DNA of 64,000 nt from Gemmatimonadaceae bacterium (GCA_035606695.1 DATNEW010000026.1:1-64000); one strand, 5' to 3'. Counted from the first letter of the stretch, positions 43,794-52,640 are shown. Notes: generated by a model not told the origin, from the letters alone. A program made the numbers and translations.

Positions 43794-44216
43794 ATGTCCA
43801 ACCGTAGCGGGCTGTCGATCGGCGAAGTCGCGGAGCGCGCGGGTGTCGCCACGTCCGCGATTCGCTACTACGAGCGTGTCGGACTCTTACGCGCGCCGAG
43901 TCGTGAGAGTGGCCGCCGCGTGTACGACGAGGAGGTTTTCGAGTCGCTGGCGCTGATCGCCCTCGCGCGAGACGCCGGCTTCAGCGTCGCCGAGACGAAC
44001 GCGCTGATGCACGGCTTCGATCGCGCGACACCGGCCGGGCCGCGCTGGCGCGCGCTCGCCGGGCGCAAGCTCGAGGAGATCGCGGAACGAATCGAGCGAG
44101 CCGAACGCATGCGCGTGCTCATCGAGCGCCTCATGCGCTGCCAATGTCACACGCTCGGCGAATGTGTGCGGTCTCGGAAGGCGGCGATGACGGCGGCAAA
44201 ACTCCCGATCACTTGA
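43794..44216 (+). CDS. MerR-family transcriptional regulator
   Basis: 140 residues. N-terminal winged helix: LSIGEVAERAGVATSAIRYY, ERVGLLRAPSRESGRRVYDE, then a dimer coiled coil and a C-terminal Cys cluster RCQCHTLGECVRS (C-x-C-x5-C), as in effector- or metal-responsive MerR regulators. The stop overlaps the -35 box of a MerR-type promoter with a 19-bp spacer leading into the next gene. It probably twists this promoter to activate the secreted DinB-like gene; the inducer is unknown. Confidence 0.88.
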   Translation: MSNRSGLSIGEVAERAGVATSAIRYYERVGLLRAPSRESGRRVYDEEVFESLALIALARDAGFSVAETNALMHGFDRATPAGPRWRALAGRKLEEIAERIERAERMRVLIERLMRCQCHTLGECVRSRKAAMTAAKLPIT

Positions 44217-44243
44217 CTTAAACTGCACTTTAACTCGTACCGT
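44213..44243 (+). promoter_or_regulatory. MerR-type promoter with 19-bp spacer
   Basis: TTGACT (44213-44218), 19-bp spacer, TACCGT (44238-44243). The spacer holds the dyad GACTTAAAC-TGCA-CTTTAACTC (44215-44236, 7 of 9 pairs). Over-long spacers with a central dyad are diagnostic of MerR-controlled promoters. It leads into the DinB-like gene at 44279. Confidence 0.75.
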
Positions 44244-44278
44244 GCTCCGTCGGCCTCATTTCATCAACGGAGCACTGT

Positions 44279-44899
44279 ATGAGAATCAGAGTACTCGTAT
44301 TCGTCGTCCTGGCGTCGCTCGCACTCCCGTCGGCGCCGATCGGTGCGCAGCGTCGGCCCGAGCCGCCCGAACGCAAGACGGCCGCGACGACGGTGGCAGA
44401 TACGCTCTTCGCCCAGGAGCGGGCAAATTTCAGGCTGGCGCTCGACGGCTCGGTTCGGCGCAACATCGTTTCTCTCGCCGAGGCCATGCCGGCCGACAAA
44501 TACGGCTTCGCACCGACCGTCGGGGAGTTCAGCAACGTTCGCACCTTCGGCGCGCAACTCATGCACCTTGCCGCCACGAACTTCATTCTCGCCGCGGCCG
44601 CACTCGGCCAGGCACCGCCGGCGGACGCCGGTGACGAGGCGGGGCCGGACACGGTGATCACGAAGCGCCAGCACATCGCGTATCTCGAGCGGTCGTTCGA
44701 CGCGCTCGACAGTGCGATCGATGCGATCGGCGATCGGCGCATCCCCGTTCGATCATCGCCCATCTCGCCGTTTCAAGGCAACACGGCCACCCGCATCTCG
44801 CTCATCGCCGAGGCGATGATTCACGGATACGATCATTATGGGCAGATGGTGGTGTATCTTCGAATGAATGGACTCGTCCCGCCCGCCAGCCGCCGGTGA
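44279..44899 (+). CDS. Secreted DinB-family protein
   Basis: 206 residues; signal peptide ends near IGAQ. The mature four-helix bundle has NIVSLAEAMPADKYGFAP, NVRTFGAQLMHLAATNFILA and AEAMIHGYDHYGQMVVYLRM, with His metal-ligand candidates at MHL and HGYDHYGQ. Family members often bind zinc or act on thiols; the secreted version is typical of Gemmatimonadota and Acidobacteriota. Under the MerR-type promoter. Confidence 0.85.
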   Translation: MRIRVLVFVVLASLALPSAPIGAQRRPEPPERKTAATTVADTLFAQERANFRLALDGSVRRNIVSLAEAMPADKYGFAPTVGEFSNVRTFGAQLMHLAATNFILAAAALGQAPPADAGDEAGPDTVITKRQHIAYLERSFDALDSAIDAIGDRRIPVRSSPISPFQGNTATRISLIAEAMIHGYDHYGQMVVYLRMNGLVPPASRR

Positions 44900-44933
44900 C
44901 GGAGCGAGCGACGTAGATTTCTCGTTGTCGTAT

Positions 44934-44973
44934 GGTTGCAAGGTCGCAAGGTTGCAAGGTTGCAAGGTTGCAT
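44934..44973 (+). repeat. Five 8-bp repeats GGTTGCAA
   Basis: Units at 44934, 44942 (GGTCGCAA), 44950, 44958 and 44966 (last base T). They end 13 bp before the start of the VOC gene, right next to its ribosome site GGAGG, so copy number could change expression. Confidence 0.85.
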
Positions 44974-44986
44974 GGAGGCGATCCCA

Positions 44987-45391
44987 ATGGCCACCGTTCA
45001 AGTCAGATACATCGTGCTCGACGTCGATGCCGCGATCGACTTCTACGTCAAGCAGCTCGGCTTCGAGCTCAAGATGCATCCCGCGCCGACGTTCGCGATG
45101 CTCTCGCTCGGCGATCTGCGGCTCGTCCTCAGCGCGCCAAGTGCGGTGGGCGGCGGCGGGCAGTCGATGGCGGATGGAACGCAACAGACACCCGGCGGAT
45201 GGAATCGATTCGCGATTCAGGTCACCGACATCAGCGCGACCGTCGACCGGCTGCGCAAGGCCGGCGCCCGCATGCGCAATGAGATCGTCACCGGCGTCGG
45301 CGGCAAGCAAGCGATCGTCGAAGATCCATCGGGCAATCCGGTCGAGTTGTTCGAGCCGACGGCCGACGCGGCGCGGCTCGAGAAGTCGTGA
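44987..45391 (+). CDS. VOC/glyoxalase superfamily protein
   Basis: 134 residues: TVQVRYIVLDVDAAIDFYVK, QLGFELKMHPAPTFAMLSLG, RFAIQVTDISATVDRLRKAG, GGKQAIVEDPSGNPVELFEP. Start placed at ATG 44987, 8 nt after GGAGG. Two beta-alpha-beta-beta-beta units as in glyoxalase or bleomycin-resistance proteins; substrate unknown. An in-frame ATG 15 bp upstream lies at the repeat edge. Confidence 0.87.
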   Translation: MATVQVRYIVLDVDAAIDFYVKQLGFELKMHPAPTFAMLSLGDLRLVLSAPSAVGGGGQSMADGTQQTPGGWNRFAIQVTDISATVDRLRKAGARMRNEIVTGVGGKQAIVEDPSGNPVELFEPTADAARLEKS

Positions 45392-45723
45392 GTTACACTG
45401 ATTTCGTGCCGGCACCGGACGGGCCGCACCGCTTCGCCGCGGAGAGCGAATCGCATTTGCTCAGCATGGACGTGGCGCTCACGGCGCATCGTATTCCGCA
45501 CACGGTGCATCGCGAACATACGGAGAGCATCGCCGGGTGCAGTCTGTATGTCGCGGTGAGCGCGATCGACGCCGAACGAGCGAGCCCGGTCGTGCGCGAC
45601 GTGCAGCATACGCCGCTGCCCGGCGCGGCTTGGGACCAGCGGCGCTTTCGAATCTTCGCGATCGTGACCACGATTGTGGTGCTTGGCGGCGCGCTGCTGG
45701 TCCGCTATCTGTCGCGGAGCTGA
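45388..45723 (+). CDS. DUF2007-like protein with C-terminal membrane helix
   Basis: 111 residues from GTG overlapping the VOC stop. HLLSMDVALTAHRIPHTVHR followed by LYVAVSAIDAERA resembles the DUF2007 signal-transducing fold; a final helix IFAIVTTIVVLGGALLVRYL anchors it in the membrane. No role known. Confidence 0.6.
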   Translation: MSYTDFVPAPDGPHRFAAESESHLLSMDVALTAHRIPHTVHREHTESIAGCSLYVAVSAIDAERASPVVRDVQHTPLPGAAWDQRRFRIFAIVTTIVVLGGALLVRYLSRS

Positions 45724-45747
45724 TCGCGACGTGTCGCTCGCGCTCGC

Positions 45748-46230
45748 ATGCCCATCTCGAATCCACACGGACCTGAAGCATTCACGATGACACCAGCAAA
45801 AAAAGCGAGCGCGACTGAATCCGAATCAGCCTCGGCGCTCATCTCGAAACGAATCGCCGAGTTGGGCGACTGGCGCGGCAAGACGCTCGCCCACATTCGG
45901 AAGCTGATCAAACAAGCCGATCCGGCCGTCGTCGAGGAGTGGAAGTGGATGGGCACGCCGGTGTGGTCGCACGACGGGATCATCTGCACCGGTGAGTCCT
46001 ATAAGAACGTCGTAAAGTTGACGTTCTTGAAGGGTGCGTCGCTCGACGATCCAGCGCGCCTGTTCAACTCGAGTCTCGACGGCAACGCGCGGCGTGCGAT
46101 CGACATCCACGAAGGCGAAGCGATCGACGAGTCCGCGTTCAAGGCGCTCGTCCGCGAAGCGATCGCGCTCAATGGGTCGGCGAAGACGAAGACGGCACCG
46201 AAGACGAAAGCGAAGAAACGGAAGTCGTAG
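45748..46230 (+). CDS. DUF1801 family protein
   Basis: 160 residues (147 from ATG 45787). Core: RGKTLAHIRKLIKQADPAVV, EEWKWMGTPVWSHDGIICTG, SYKNVVKLTFLKGASLDDP, the usual DUF1801 signature, then a lysine-rich tail (KTKTAPKTKAKKRKS) that may bind nucleic acid. Function unknown. Confidence 0.85.
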   Translation: MPISNPHGPEAFTMTPAKKASATESESASALISKRIAELGDWRGKTLAHIRKLIKQADPAVVEEWKWMGTPVWSHDGIICTGESYKNVVKLTFLKGASLDDPARLFNSSLDGNARRAIDIHEGEAIDESAFKALVREAIALNGSAKTKTAPKTKAKKRKS

Positions 46231-46303
46231 GGCCCGGATATGACCTCGGTCAGCTGTGCAAGATCGCTTGCCTCGAGCGTCTCCATGAAGATCCGGAGAC
46301 GTC

Positions 46304-46543
46304 ATGAGATTCTTTGCGTTCGTCATCGTCGCTGCCGCAACCGCGTTCCATGCGCCTCAGCCGCGTCTCGTCCCACACGAACCGGCTGCGACGCCGGCCT
46401 GCGCTTCGCTCGATCGAATGCCGATCGTTCGTCCCGATACCACGCGCGGCGATCACATGCCCGTTGTTCGAGTCGACCTTCGGCGTCTCGAGCCAATGCC
46501 GACGATGAATCCATGCGATTCGTTGCATCGCGAGGCGCGTTAA
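46304..46543 (+). CDS. Small secreted protein, low confidence
   Basis: 79 residues: signal-like MRFFAFVIVAAATAFHAPQ, then PACASLDRMPIVRPD and HMPVVRVDLRRLEPMPTMNP, three similar M-P-(I/V/T) stretches. A weak GGAG precedes ATG. Short length and lack of family make it uncertain. Confidence 0.4.
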   Translation: MRFFAFVIVAAATAFHAPQPRLVPHEPAATPACASLDRMPIVRPDTTRGDHMPVVRVDLRRLEPMPTMNPCDSLHREAR

Positions 46544-46555
46544 CGGCAGCGTGCC

Positions 46556-46927
46556 GTGCGTAAGCAATACTACTTTCGTGATTCCCCGCGAGGCTTGCTG
46601 GCATGGGATGTCGATCGCCTCGTCGCGCGTTCATGTGACCTGCCGGTGCGTGCCGTGCAGCTCAGTGCCATTCGGGAGCTCGACGAGCCGATCCTGGTCG
46701 ACGGCAAGGCGCCGACATGGCGGACGCTTGCCGAGCACATGGCGCTCGTGCTCGCTGCTGACTTGGCGTTCCCCATCATCCTCGCCGCGAACGGCGACGT
46801 GATGGACGGCCGGCATCGCGTTGCCAAGGCGCTGCAGGACGGACACGCGACAATCGACGCGGTCCAATTCGCCGAGGACCCGCCGCCGGACTTCGTCGGT
46901 TGCGACCCCGGCGAACTTCCATACTGA
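46556..46927 (+). CDS. ParB-like nuclease-domain family protein, hypothetical
   Basis: 123 residues from GTG: QYYFRDSPRGLLAWDVDRLV, PIILAANGDVMDGRHRVAKA, ATIDAVQFAED. The GDVMDGRHRVAKAL segment is the ParB-type ANGDV-x-DGxHR motif. Stand-alone members are widespread in soil bacteria; role unknown. Confidence 0.7.
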   Translation: MRKQYYFRDSPRGLLAWDVDRLVARSCDLPVRAVQLSAIRELDEPILVDGKAPTWRTLAEHMALVLAADLAFPIILAANGDVMDGRHRVAKALQDGHATIDAVQFAEDPPPDFVGCDPGELPY

Positions 46928-46951
46928 ACTAGCGCATGATCCGGAGCATTG

Positions 46952-47419
46952 ATGGCGACCTTGCTGGACCCGCGCGATCGCGCCGCGATCGAAACGCGAC
47001 TCGCGAGCCTCACGCCCGATCGAGAACGGCGGTGGGGTCGAATGAATGCCTCGCAGATGGTATGTCACCTGACTGATGCATTTCGCGGCGCACTCGGCGA
47101 ACGCTCGAGCCCGAACACTCCGCGACCCGCCGGACTCCTCGGACGCACGCTCGTCAAATGGATGGCGCTCTACGTGCCGGCTCCATGGCCGCGCGGACTG
47201 CCCACGCCACCGATCGCGGACCAGGAGCGCGGCGGTACCCGGCCAACGACGTTCGATCGCGATGTCGAGATGTTGCGCGCGGCGCGCGATCGATTCATGC
47301 ACGAGCTGCCGGCGATCGCGCAGCGGCCGCACGTGTTTTTCGGGCGGCTGAGCCAGGCGCAGTGGGCGCGGTGGGCATATCGGCACATGGACCACCACTT
47401 GCGGCAGTTCGGGGTGTGA
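46952..47419 (+). CDS. DUF1569 (DinB-like) family protein
   Basis: 155 residues: RRWGRMNASQMVCHLTDAFR, GLPTPPIADQERGGTRPTTF, AYRHMDHHLRQFGV at the end. The W-G-x-M-x-x-x-x-M-x-x-H-L and M-D-H-H-L-R-Q-F blocks with His ligands define DUF1569. Shares a base with the following start (TGATG). Confidence 0.8.
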   Translation: MATLLDPRDRAAIETRLASLTPDRERRWGRMNASQMVCHLTDAFRGALGERSSPNTPRPAGLLGRTLVKWMALYVPAPWPRGLPTPPIADQERGGTRPTTFDRDVEMLRAARDRFMHELPAIAQRPHVFFGRLSQAQWARWAYRHMDHHLRQFGV

Positions 47420-48189
47420 TGCGTCGCAGGCGCTGGATCGGTTTTATGTTGATGCTCGGCGGATGTCGGGGACATATGCATCCACCGCTTGCCGGCCCGC
47501 ACGGGCCATACCGTGTTCAACAAACTGTAACACTCCGGCCGGCCGACGTCGGCGATGCGAGACTCGAGCTCCTCGAGGATGCGCGTATCACACCGTCGAT
47601 TCGCGCGGTGTTTCAGCGCGGTCTGCCGGACGATGCATGCGCTGATTCGCCGGCCGATTCGTTGCGTGCGTTCTGTGCCGCGATCGTTCGGCGGCCGCTG
47701 CTGCCGGCGCTGCTTCGCCTGATAGATGGGCACGGAACACCGCTCGACAGTGTCCCGCTCGAACGTTCCATCGGCGACATTGTGCTTGCGATTCCCGCCT
47801 CTGGTGCTCGGCCCGCGGTGTTCGGCGTCTCCGTCGATCTCAGCGCCGAAGCCGGGTCGTATTCCGGGCCGTTGCTGCAGTTGCTCGATCCGCGCGACCG
47901 CCGCCTCCGCTGGCTGCGCGCGCGAGATGTCGCGTCTGATTCGACGGTCGACGTCTTTCTTCCGACGACGCTCAAGACCGGGTGGAAGATCATTCCTGCC
48001 GATGGAGGAGCGGGCCCAGAGATTCTCCTCGTTGCGTGCAGGCCGGCATTTGGCGAGAACGGCAGCGATTTTAAGATTACATATACTCGATTCTTTATGG
48101 AGCGCGGGGGCTGGCGCCGCGTCCAGCGAACGGTGCCCGGATTCTGGGAGAACGAGGGCGACTTTCCGGTGCGATCGCTGTTTCCGTGA
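47419..48189 (+). CDS. Lipoprotein of unknown function
   Basis: 256 residues; lipobox LMLGGC (Cys 16). Mature part: VTLRPADVGDARLELLEDAR, SIGDIVLAIPASGARPAVFG, DVFLPTTLKTGWKIIPADG, FKITYTRFFMERGGWRRVQR. A Cys-bearing loop DDACADSPADSLRAFCAAI may hold a disulfide. No family recognised. Confidence 0.6.
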   Translation: MRRRRWIGFMLMLGGCRGHMHPPLAGPHGPYRVQQTVTLRPADVGDARLELLEDARITPSIRAVFQRGLPDDACADSPADSLRAFCAAIVRRPLLPALLRLIDGHGTPLDSVPLERSIGDIVLAIPASGARPAVFGVSVDLSAEAGSYSGPLLQLLDPRDRRLRWLRARDVASDSTVDVFLPTTLKTGWKIIPADGGAGPEILLVACRPAFGENGSDFKITYTRFFMERGGWRRVQRTVPGFWENEGDFPVRSLFP

Positions 48190-48369
48190 GCGGAGTCCGG
48201 CAGCTCAGGGCGAGCGCCCGATCCGGGTGCTGATCACCGGATTGCGCCGCACGGTCTTGTCGGCCTAATTCAAGTGCATGAGCCCTGACACGCGTTCCGC
48301 GGGCGTACGCCGCGTTGCGACGCACCCGCGCCGTAACGCTCGCTGAACGCGAACGGCCGCTCGGTCCTC

Positions 48370-48945
48370 GTGCTCGAGATTCGCGACGCAGACTATCGTT
48401 CGCTCGCGACGTACGGATCAATTCCGGCCGCATTCGAGGTTCGTGAGCGCGTCGACCTCTCCGCGCTCGACGTCGCATCCGGAGCCGTGCCGACGCTCCC
48501 GGTCTCGACGCCCTGGATCAAGAACTACGATGCGATGCCCGCGAACGATCCCGCGAGTTGGTCGTCGCACTACGACGTTCGACGCTGGTTCGTGTTCGCG
48601 GCGTTTGACGCGGGCCGCCGTGTCGGCGGCGCAATCGTCGTAATCGACTCGGATGCCGTCGTCGCACTCGGCGGGCGGCCGAACTACGCGCTGCTCTGGG
48701 ACCTGCGTGTCGCGCCGGAAATGCGTCATCGCGGCGTTGGCCGAGCGCTGCTCGTCCGCACCGAACGCGCCGCGCATGACGCGGGAGCGTTCGGCATCGA
48801 CGTCGAGACGCAGGACATCAATGTTGCTGCGTCTCGTCTCTACGCGGCGGCCGGCTATCGAATTCGAGAGATCTCGAAAGAGGCGTACCTCACTGCACCG
48901 GACGAGGCAAAGCTCATCTGGGCAAAAAGGCTTCCCGCGCCGTAA
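48370..48945 (+). CDS. GNAT-family N-acetyltransferase
   Basis: 191 residues from GTG. Start region LEIRDADYRSLATYGSIPAA; CoA motif LLWDLRVAPEMRHRGVGRAL, then GIDVETQDINVAASRLYAAA. The R-H-R-G-V-G loop is perfect. About 180 bp without a gene precede it. Convergent with the response regulator. Confidence 0.87.
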   Translation: MLEIRDADYRSLATYGSIPAAFEVRERVDLSALDVASGAVPTLPVSTPWIKNYDAMPANDPASWSSHYDVRRWFVFAAFDAGRRVGGAIVVIDSDAVVALGGRPNYALLWDLRVAPEMRHRGVGRALLVRTERAAHDAGAFGIDVETQDINVAASRLYAAAGYRIREISKEAYLTAPDEAKLIWAKRLPAP

Positions 48946-48975
48946 CGCCGAACGCTGCGACTGTGGCGACTGTCG

Positions 48976-49668
48976 TTAGTCGCCGCGCTCGAAGCGGTAG
49001 CCGACCTTCCAGACCGTGAGGATGTGCCGCGGCTCTTCCGTATCATCCAGCTTTCGCCGCAGCTCGGCCACATGGGAGTCGACCGTTCGCGTCATGATGA
49101 ACGCGCCGTAGCCCCACACTTCCGTCAAGAGATCGGTGCGCGACGCGACGTCGCCGTTGCGGCGAACGAGGGCGAGCAGCAGCTCGTACGCCTTGGGCGT
49201 GAGCGCGACCGGTGCACCGTTCCGCGTAACGGTGCGCGAGCCCAGCTCCACGACGACGTCGCCGAACGTGAGCGTCGCCGGTTTGTCATCACCGGCATCT
49301 CGCGCGGTACGCCGCAGCAACGCCGCGACACGCTCGAGCAACTCGAGCACGCCGAACGGCTTCGTCACGTATTGATCGGCGTCGAGCCGGAAGCCCCGTA
49401 CCTTGTCCGATTCTTCGGCCCTCGCGGTCAGAATGATGACCGGCACGCGATTGCCGCTCCCGCGAATCGCCTGAAGGACCTGGTAGCCGTCGAGCTCCGG
49501 CAGCATCAGGTCCAACAGCACGAGATCGGGATTCCACTCGGTCGCCTCCACGAGAGCCGATCGGCCGTCGCCGGCGACGCGCACCTCGTGGCCTTCGAGC
49601 GTGAGGTTGTACTCGATGCCCTTCGCGAGCGCGGCGTTGTCCTCGACGACGAGAATGCGCGCGCTCAC
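48976..49668 (-). CDS. OmpR-family response regulator
   Basis: 230 residues from GTG. Receiver domain: ILVVEDNAALAKGIEYNLTL, phospho-Asp in LVLLDLMLPELDGYQV, conserved Thr in VIILTAR and Lys in QYVTKPFGV. C-terminal winged helix: VALTPKAYELLLALVRRNGD, TRTVDSHVAELRRKLDD. Overlaps the sensor kinase gene by 4 bases, so they form one two-component system. Confidence 0.94.
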   Translation of the reverse strand: MSARILVVEDNAALAKGIEYNLTLEGHEVRVAGDGRSALVEATEWNPDLVLLDLMLPELDGYQVLQAIRGSGNRVPVIILTARAEESDKVRGFRLDADQYVTKPFGVLELLERVAALLRRTARDAGDDKPATLTFGDVVVELGSRTVTRNGAPVALTPKAYELLLALVRRNGDVASRTDLLTEVWGYGAFIMTRTVDSHVAELRRKLDDTEEPRHILTVWKVGYRFERGD

Positions 49669-51311
49669 GACGCGGTCTCCGTCGCGGCATCGACGGGCAG
49701 CGTGATCACGAATCGCGCGCCGCCGTGCGAACCTGTTTCCACGCGCGCCGCGCCGCCGTGGGCCGCGGCAACCTCGCGCACGATCGTGAGGCCGATCCCG
49801 CTGCCGCCCGTGTGATGTGCGCTGCGGCCGCGCGTGAAGGCCCGCCACACGGCGTCGCGCTCCGTCTCGTCGATGCCCGGACCCTCGTCGTCGATCGCGA
49901 TCGCCACGGAGCCATTGTCGCGCCGTACGGAAACTTGAATGGTCTGCCCCTCGGGGCCGTATTTCACGGCGTTGTCGAGCACGTTGAGCACCATGTGTCT
50001 CAGCGCATCCGGGCGCACACGCAGCGGTGGCACCGCGTCCGACTGGACGACGATGTGCGCACGGCGATCCGCCGCGAGCGGCGCGAACTCGCGCACGATC
50101 GTCTCGACTTCCGCCGTCGCGTCGATGGGCGAAGCAGCCGTCGCGTCGGAGGTCGCGAGCGTGGAGAAGCGAAGCGTCTTTTCGACGAGGTGAGAGAGGC
50201 GCGTCGTCTCGCGCGCGATGTTCGACAGCGCCCAGCGCCGCTGCTCTTCGGTTTCCATGCGCCCGAGCTGAAGTGTCTCGGTGTAGAGGCGCATCTGCGC
50301 GAGCGGCGTACGTAATTCGTGCGATACGCTCGAGACGAATCGCGCGCGCACTTCCGTCAGCTCGCCGTCGCGCCGCAGCTGCGCGACGGCGACGATCGAC
50401 AGCGCCGCGGCCAGCGCGAGCAACCCGAGCACGAAGGGCAGGCGAGAGCGCGGCAGGCCGCCGATGATGAGATCGCCCGCAAGCTCGGGACGTATGAACG
50501 CGTCGACCGAGAGAAGTCCCGCGCGCCACGGAAGATCGACGCGTGCCACGAGCCGCGATTCGATCGCCGGCGCCGAATCGAACACGGTGTGTCCCGCGCG
50601 ATCGTGCACGCGTACGGCCAGCACGTCCCGATTGTGCCGGCCGGCGGTGAATGTCGCCGGCAACAAGCCTTTGCCGTCGAGAACACCGGCCAGAATGCCG
50701 CGAAGCGAAGCCATGGAGTATTGCGCCGCGTACAACATCGTGTCGCCGCTCGCGGTGGGCATCAGCGTATATGCCAGCACCTCGGGCTCGCCGCCCGCAT
50801 CGCCTACGACGAGATCGAAGCCGTGGTCGGGCTGGCCGAGTCCGCGCGCGCGGCGCGTCAGCGTGTCGATGAGCCATCGGCTCTCATTCGGGCTCGGTGT
50901 CCGTACGTCGGCGCCCTCGATCCCGCTGTCGAGATGATCCTCGCCAATGCGCAACGCCAGGAAGGTCTCGGGCGGCGGCCCGAGTCTTGGCCGCCGACAT
51001 GCGCACGCGGGATCGCGGGGTAGATAGAACGCGAGCTCCTGCGCCGTGGGCACGCGCCGATTCATGTGTAATTCGTCGCCATGATTGACCGCGCCGACGA
51101 CTTCGCGTTCGATCTGCATGAGCGTGTCGGACAGCCGCTGCGCGAAGCTCCACGCGGCGAAACTGGCGTAGTCGTGAAGCGTCCGTTCGGCGAGGCGCTG
51201 CTGCGAACGCACCGTTCGCTGTGCCTCGACCGCCGCGATCGCGGTCAGGGCAATGCTGGCCAGCAGCACGACGAACGGCCAACGAAGATGCGGGAGACGC
51301 AACCGCGTCAT
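49665..51311 (-). CDS. Membrane sensor histidine kinase
   Basis: 548 residues: membrane helix near the start (FVVLLASIALTAIAAVEA), a roughly 250-residue periplasmic sensor part with a Cys pair (DPACACRRPRLG), a second helix LPFVLGLLALAAALSIVAVA, then HisKA (VSSVSHELRTPLAQMRLYTE, His near 332) and HATPase with N-box HMVLNVLDNAVKYG, DDEGPGIDE and HTGGSGIGLTIVRE. All catalytic boxes are intact. Cotranscribed with the OmpR-type regulator. The signal is unknown. Confidence 0.92.
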   Translation of the reverse strand: MTRLRLPHLRWPFVVLLASIALTAIAAVEAQRTVRSQQRLAERTLHDYASFAAWSFAQRLSDTLMQIEREVVGAVNHGDELHMNRRVPTAQELAFYLPRDPACACRRPRLGPPPETFLALRIGEDHLDSGIEGADVRTPSPNESRWLIDTLTRRARGLGQPDHGFDLVVGDAGGEPEVLAYTLMPTASGDTMLYAAQYSMASLRGILAGVLDGKGLLPATFTAGRHNRDVLAVRVHDRAGHTVFDSAPAIESRLVARVDLPWRAGLLSVDAFIRPELAGDLIIGGLPRSRLPFVLGLLALAAALSIVAVAQLRRDGELTEVRARFVSSVSHELRTPLAQMRLYTETLQLGRMETEEQRRWALSNIARETTRLSHLVEKTLRFSTLATSDATAASPIDATAEVETIVREFAPLAADRRAHIVVQSDAVPPLRVRPDALRHMVLNVLDNAVKYGPEGQTIQVSVRRDNGSVAIAIDDEGPGIDETERDAVWRAFTRGRSAHHTGGSGIGLTIVREVAAAHGGAARVETGSHGGARFVITLPVDAATETAS

Positions 51312-51396
51312 GCGCGGCGGGTGGGGCTCATGCGGACACTAATGTACCAGGCGGCGCCGGAAAATCGCCCGGAAAAGTGTGTTGGAACTGTGAATT

Positions 51397-52257
51397 TCAG
51401 CGCAATTTCTTGGCGGAGGCCTTTCCGGCCGTTCCAGCCTGGCCGACGGTGGGGGCCGAGAGGGTGGAGTCCGTCCGTTGTCGCGCCAGCCGCTGATCCA
51501 TCGACTGAAGCACGCTGCTGAACGCATCCGGTTTGATGCTCACGTCGCCTTGAAACGGATGCTCGAGCGCGCCGACCATGAGAATACTGAAAACGAGCAT
51601 CGTCGACACGACCCCGGTGACGGCGTACTGCGTCGCCGCGACGCGCGTTCCGAACACGAACATGAAGGCAATCGTCACTGCCCCGCCGCCGAGCAGCAGG
51701 CCCCACATGAGCGACGGCAGCGCCGCCGTCGCTTCGAGCATGCGAAGCCGTCTCAGCATTCCGAGCTCATTGAGCTCATGAATGGATTGCTCGTAGAATG
51801 CCGCTTGCTTCGGGTCGTTCGTCGCAGTCGGAACCGCGTAATACGCGTTCCAAAGATCCTCATAAGAGTTCGCCGTCGTGGCCTCCGCGCCTTTGCCCAC
51901 GGCCATGTTCGGCCATTCCTTGTCGACGACGTTCTTCGTGTACGTGTAGAGCTTGTCCTGCACCAGTGTCCGTGACGATGCCGGAAACACCTGGGCATCG
52001 CGCCACAACTCGCTCAGGTGCGTGGCTTCGTTCGTCGCGGTTTTGTCGGCGTCGCCGAACTGCTCCCACACCGCGATGATCGTGAACGCCAGGTACACGC
52101 CGTAAATGAGGCCGAGGACCTGGTACATCAATCCGCCGAACTCGTGGTTGTCCTTCATTTTCGCGTGCGGCGCATGGCGGCGCACGATGTTCACGGCAAG
52201 CATCGTGACAGCGAGCGTCACGAGAACGATTACGAGTCGCTTCGACATCGTGTCCAT
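51397..52257 (-). CDS. DUF4239 membrane protein
   Basis: 286 residues from the ATG with GGGGA upstream (MDTMSKRLVIVLVTL). Two N-terminal helices (RLVIVLVTLAVTMLAVNIV, YQVLGLIYGVYLAFTIIAVW), a helical soluble loop (TNEATHLSELWRDAQVFPAS, a family mark), and two C-terminal helices (MWGLLLGGGAVTIAFMFVFG, VVSTMLVFSILMVGALEHPF). Resembles bestrophin-like DUF4239 proteins. Function unknown. Confidence 0.75.
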   Translation of the reverse strand: MDTMSKRLVIVLVTLAVTMLAVNIVRRHAPHAKMKDNHEFGGLMYQVLGLIYGVYLAFTIIAVWEQFGDADKTATNEATHLSELWRDAQVFPASSRTLVQDKLYTYTKNVVDKEWPNMAVGKGAEATTANSYEDLWNAYYAVPTATNDPKQAAFYEQSIHELNELGMLRRLRMLEATAALPSLMWGLLLGGGAVTIAFMFVFGTRVAATQYAVTGVVSTMLVFSILMVGALEHPFQGDVSIKPDAFSSVLQSMDQRLARQRTDSTLSAPTVGQAGTAGKASAKKLR

Positions 52258-52640
52258 CGCGTTCCCCGGCGGAGTCTTCGCCGACGACATTAGCAAAAGA
52301 CACGCGGTTGCGGAACCACCACCGCGCCGGAAAAGACGAATCTTTGCAATCCGGCCGGATTGCATTGCCTGCACGGACGCGTCCTCCGTCGTACTGTCTC
52401 CCGCCGTGACGACCATCGATCGCGATCCCCACCGGCTCTCGAGCGTGTTTCGCCGCGTCGAGGAGGGTGTGTCGCCCCGAAGCTCGTGTACTGGCCGCTC
52501 GTCGTCGGCGCGTGCTTCGTGGTGACGCTTATCTTTCTGTATTGACGGCCGCGGGCGCCGATGCGGACGTGGCATGGCTCGAGCGGACGCATCGTTGACT
52601 CGCATCCTCTCAACTGACTTTCCCCGAGGGCCGCGCGACC
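52258..52640. other. Intergenic stretch between divergent genes
   Basis: Promoters of the DUF4239 and DUF2277 genes must lie here. I see no gene, RNA or clear repeat; a few short frames lack coding character. Confidence 0.5.

Noticed and set aside
49690-50877. Extended minus-strand frame upstream of the response regulator start
   Set aside because: This part is an out-of-frame reading of the sensor kinase; the regulator starts at GTG 49668 right before ILVVEDN.
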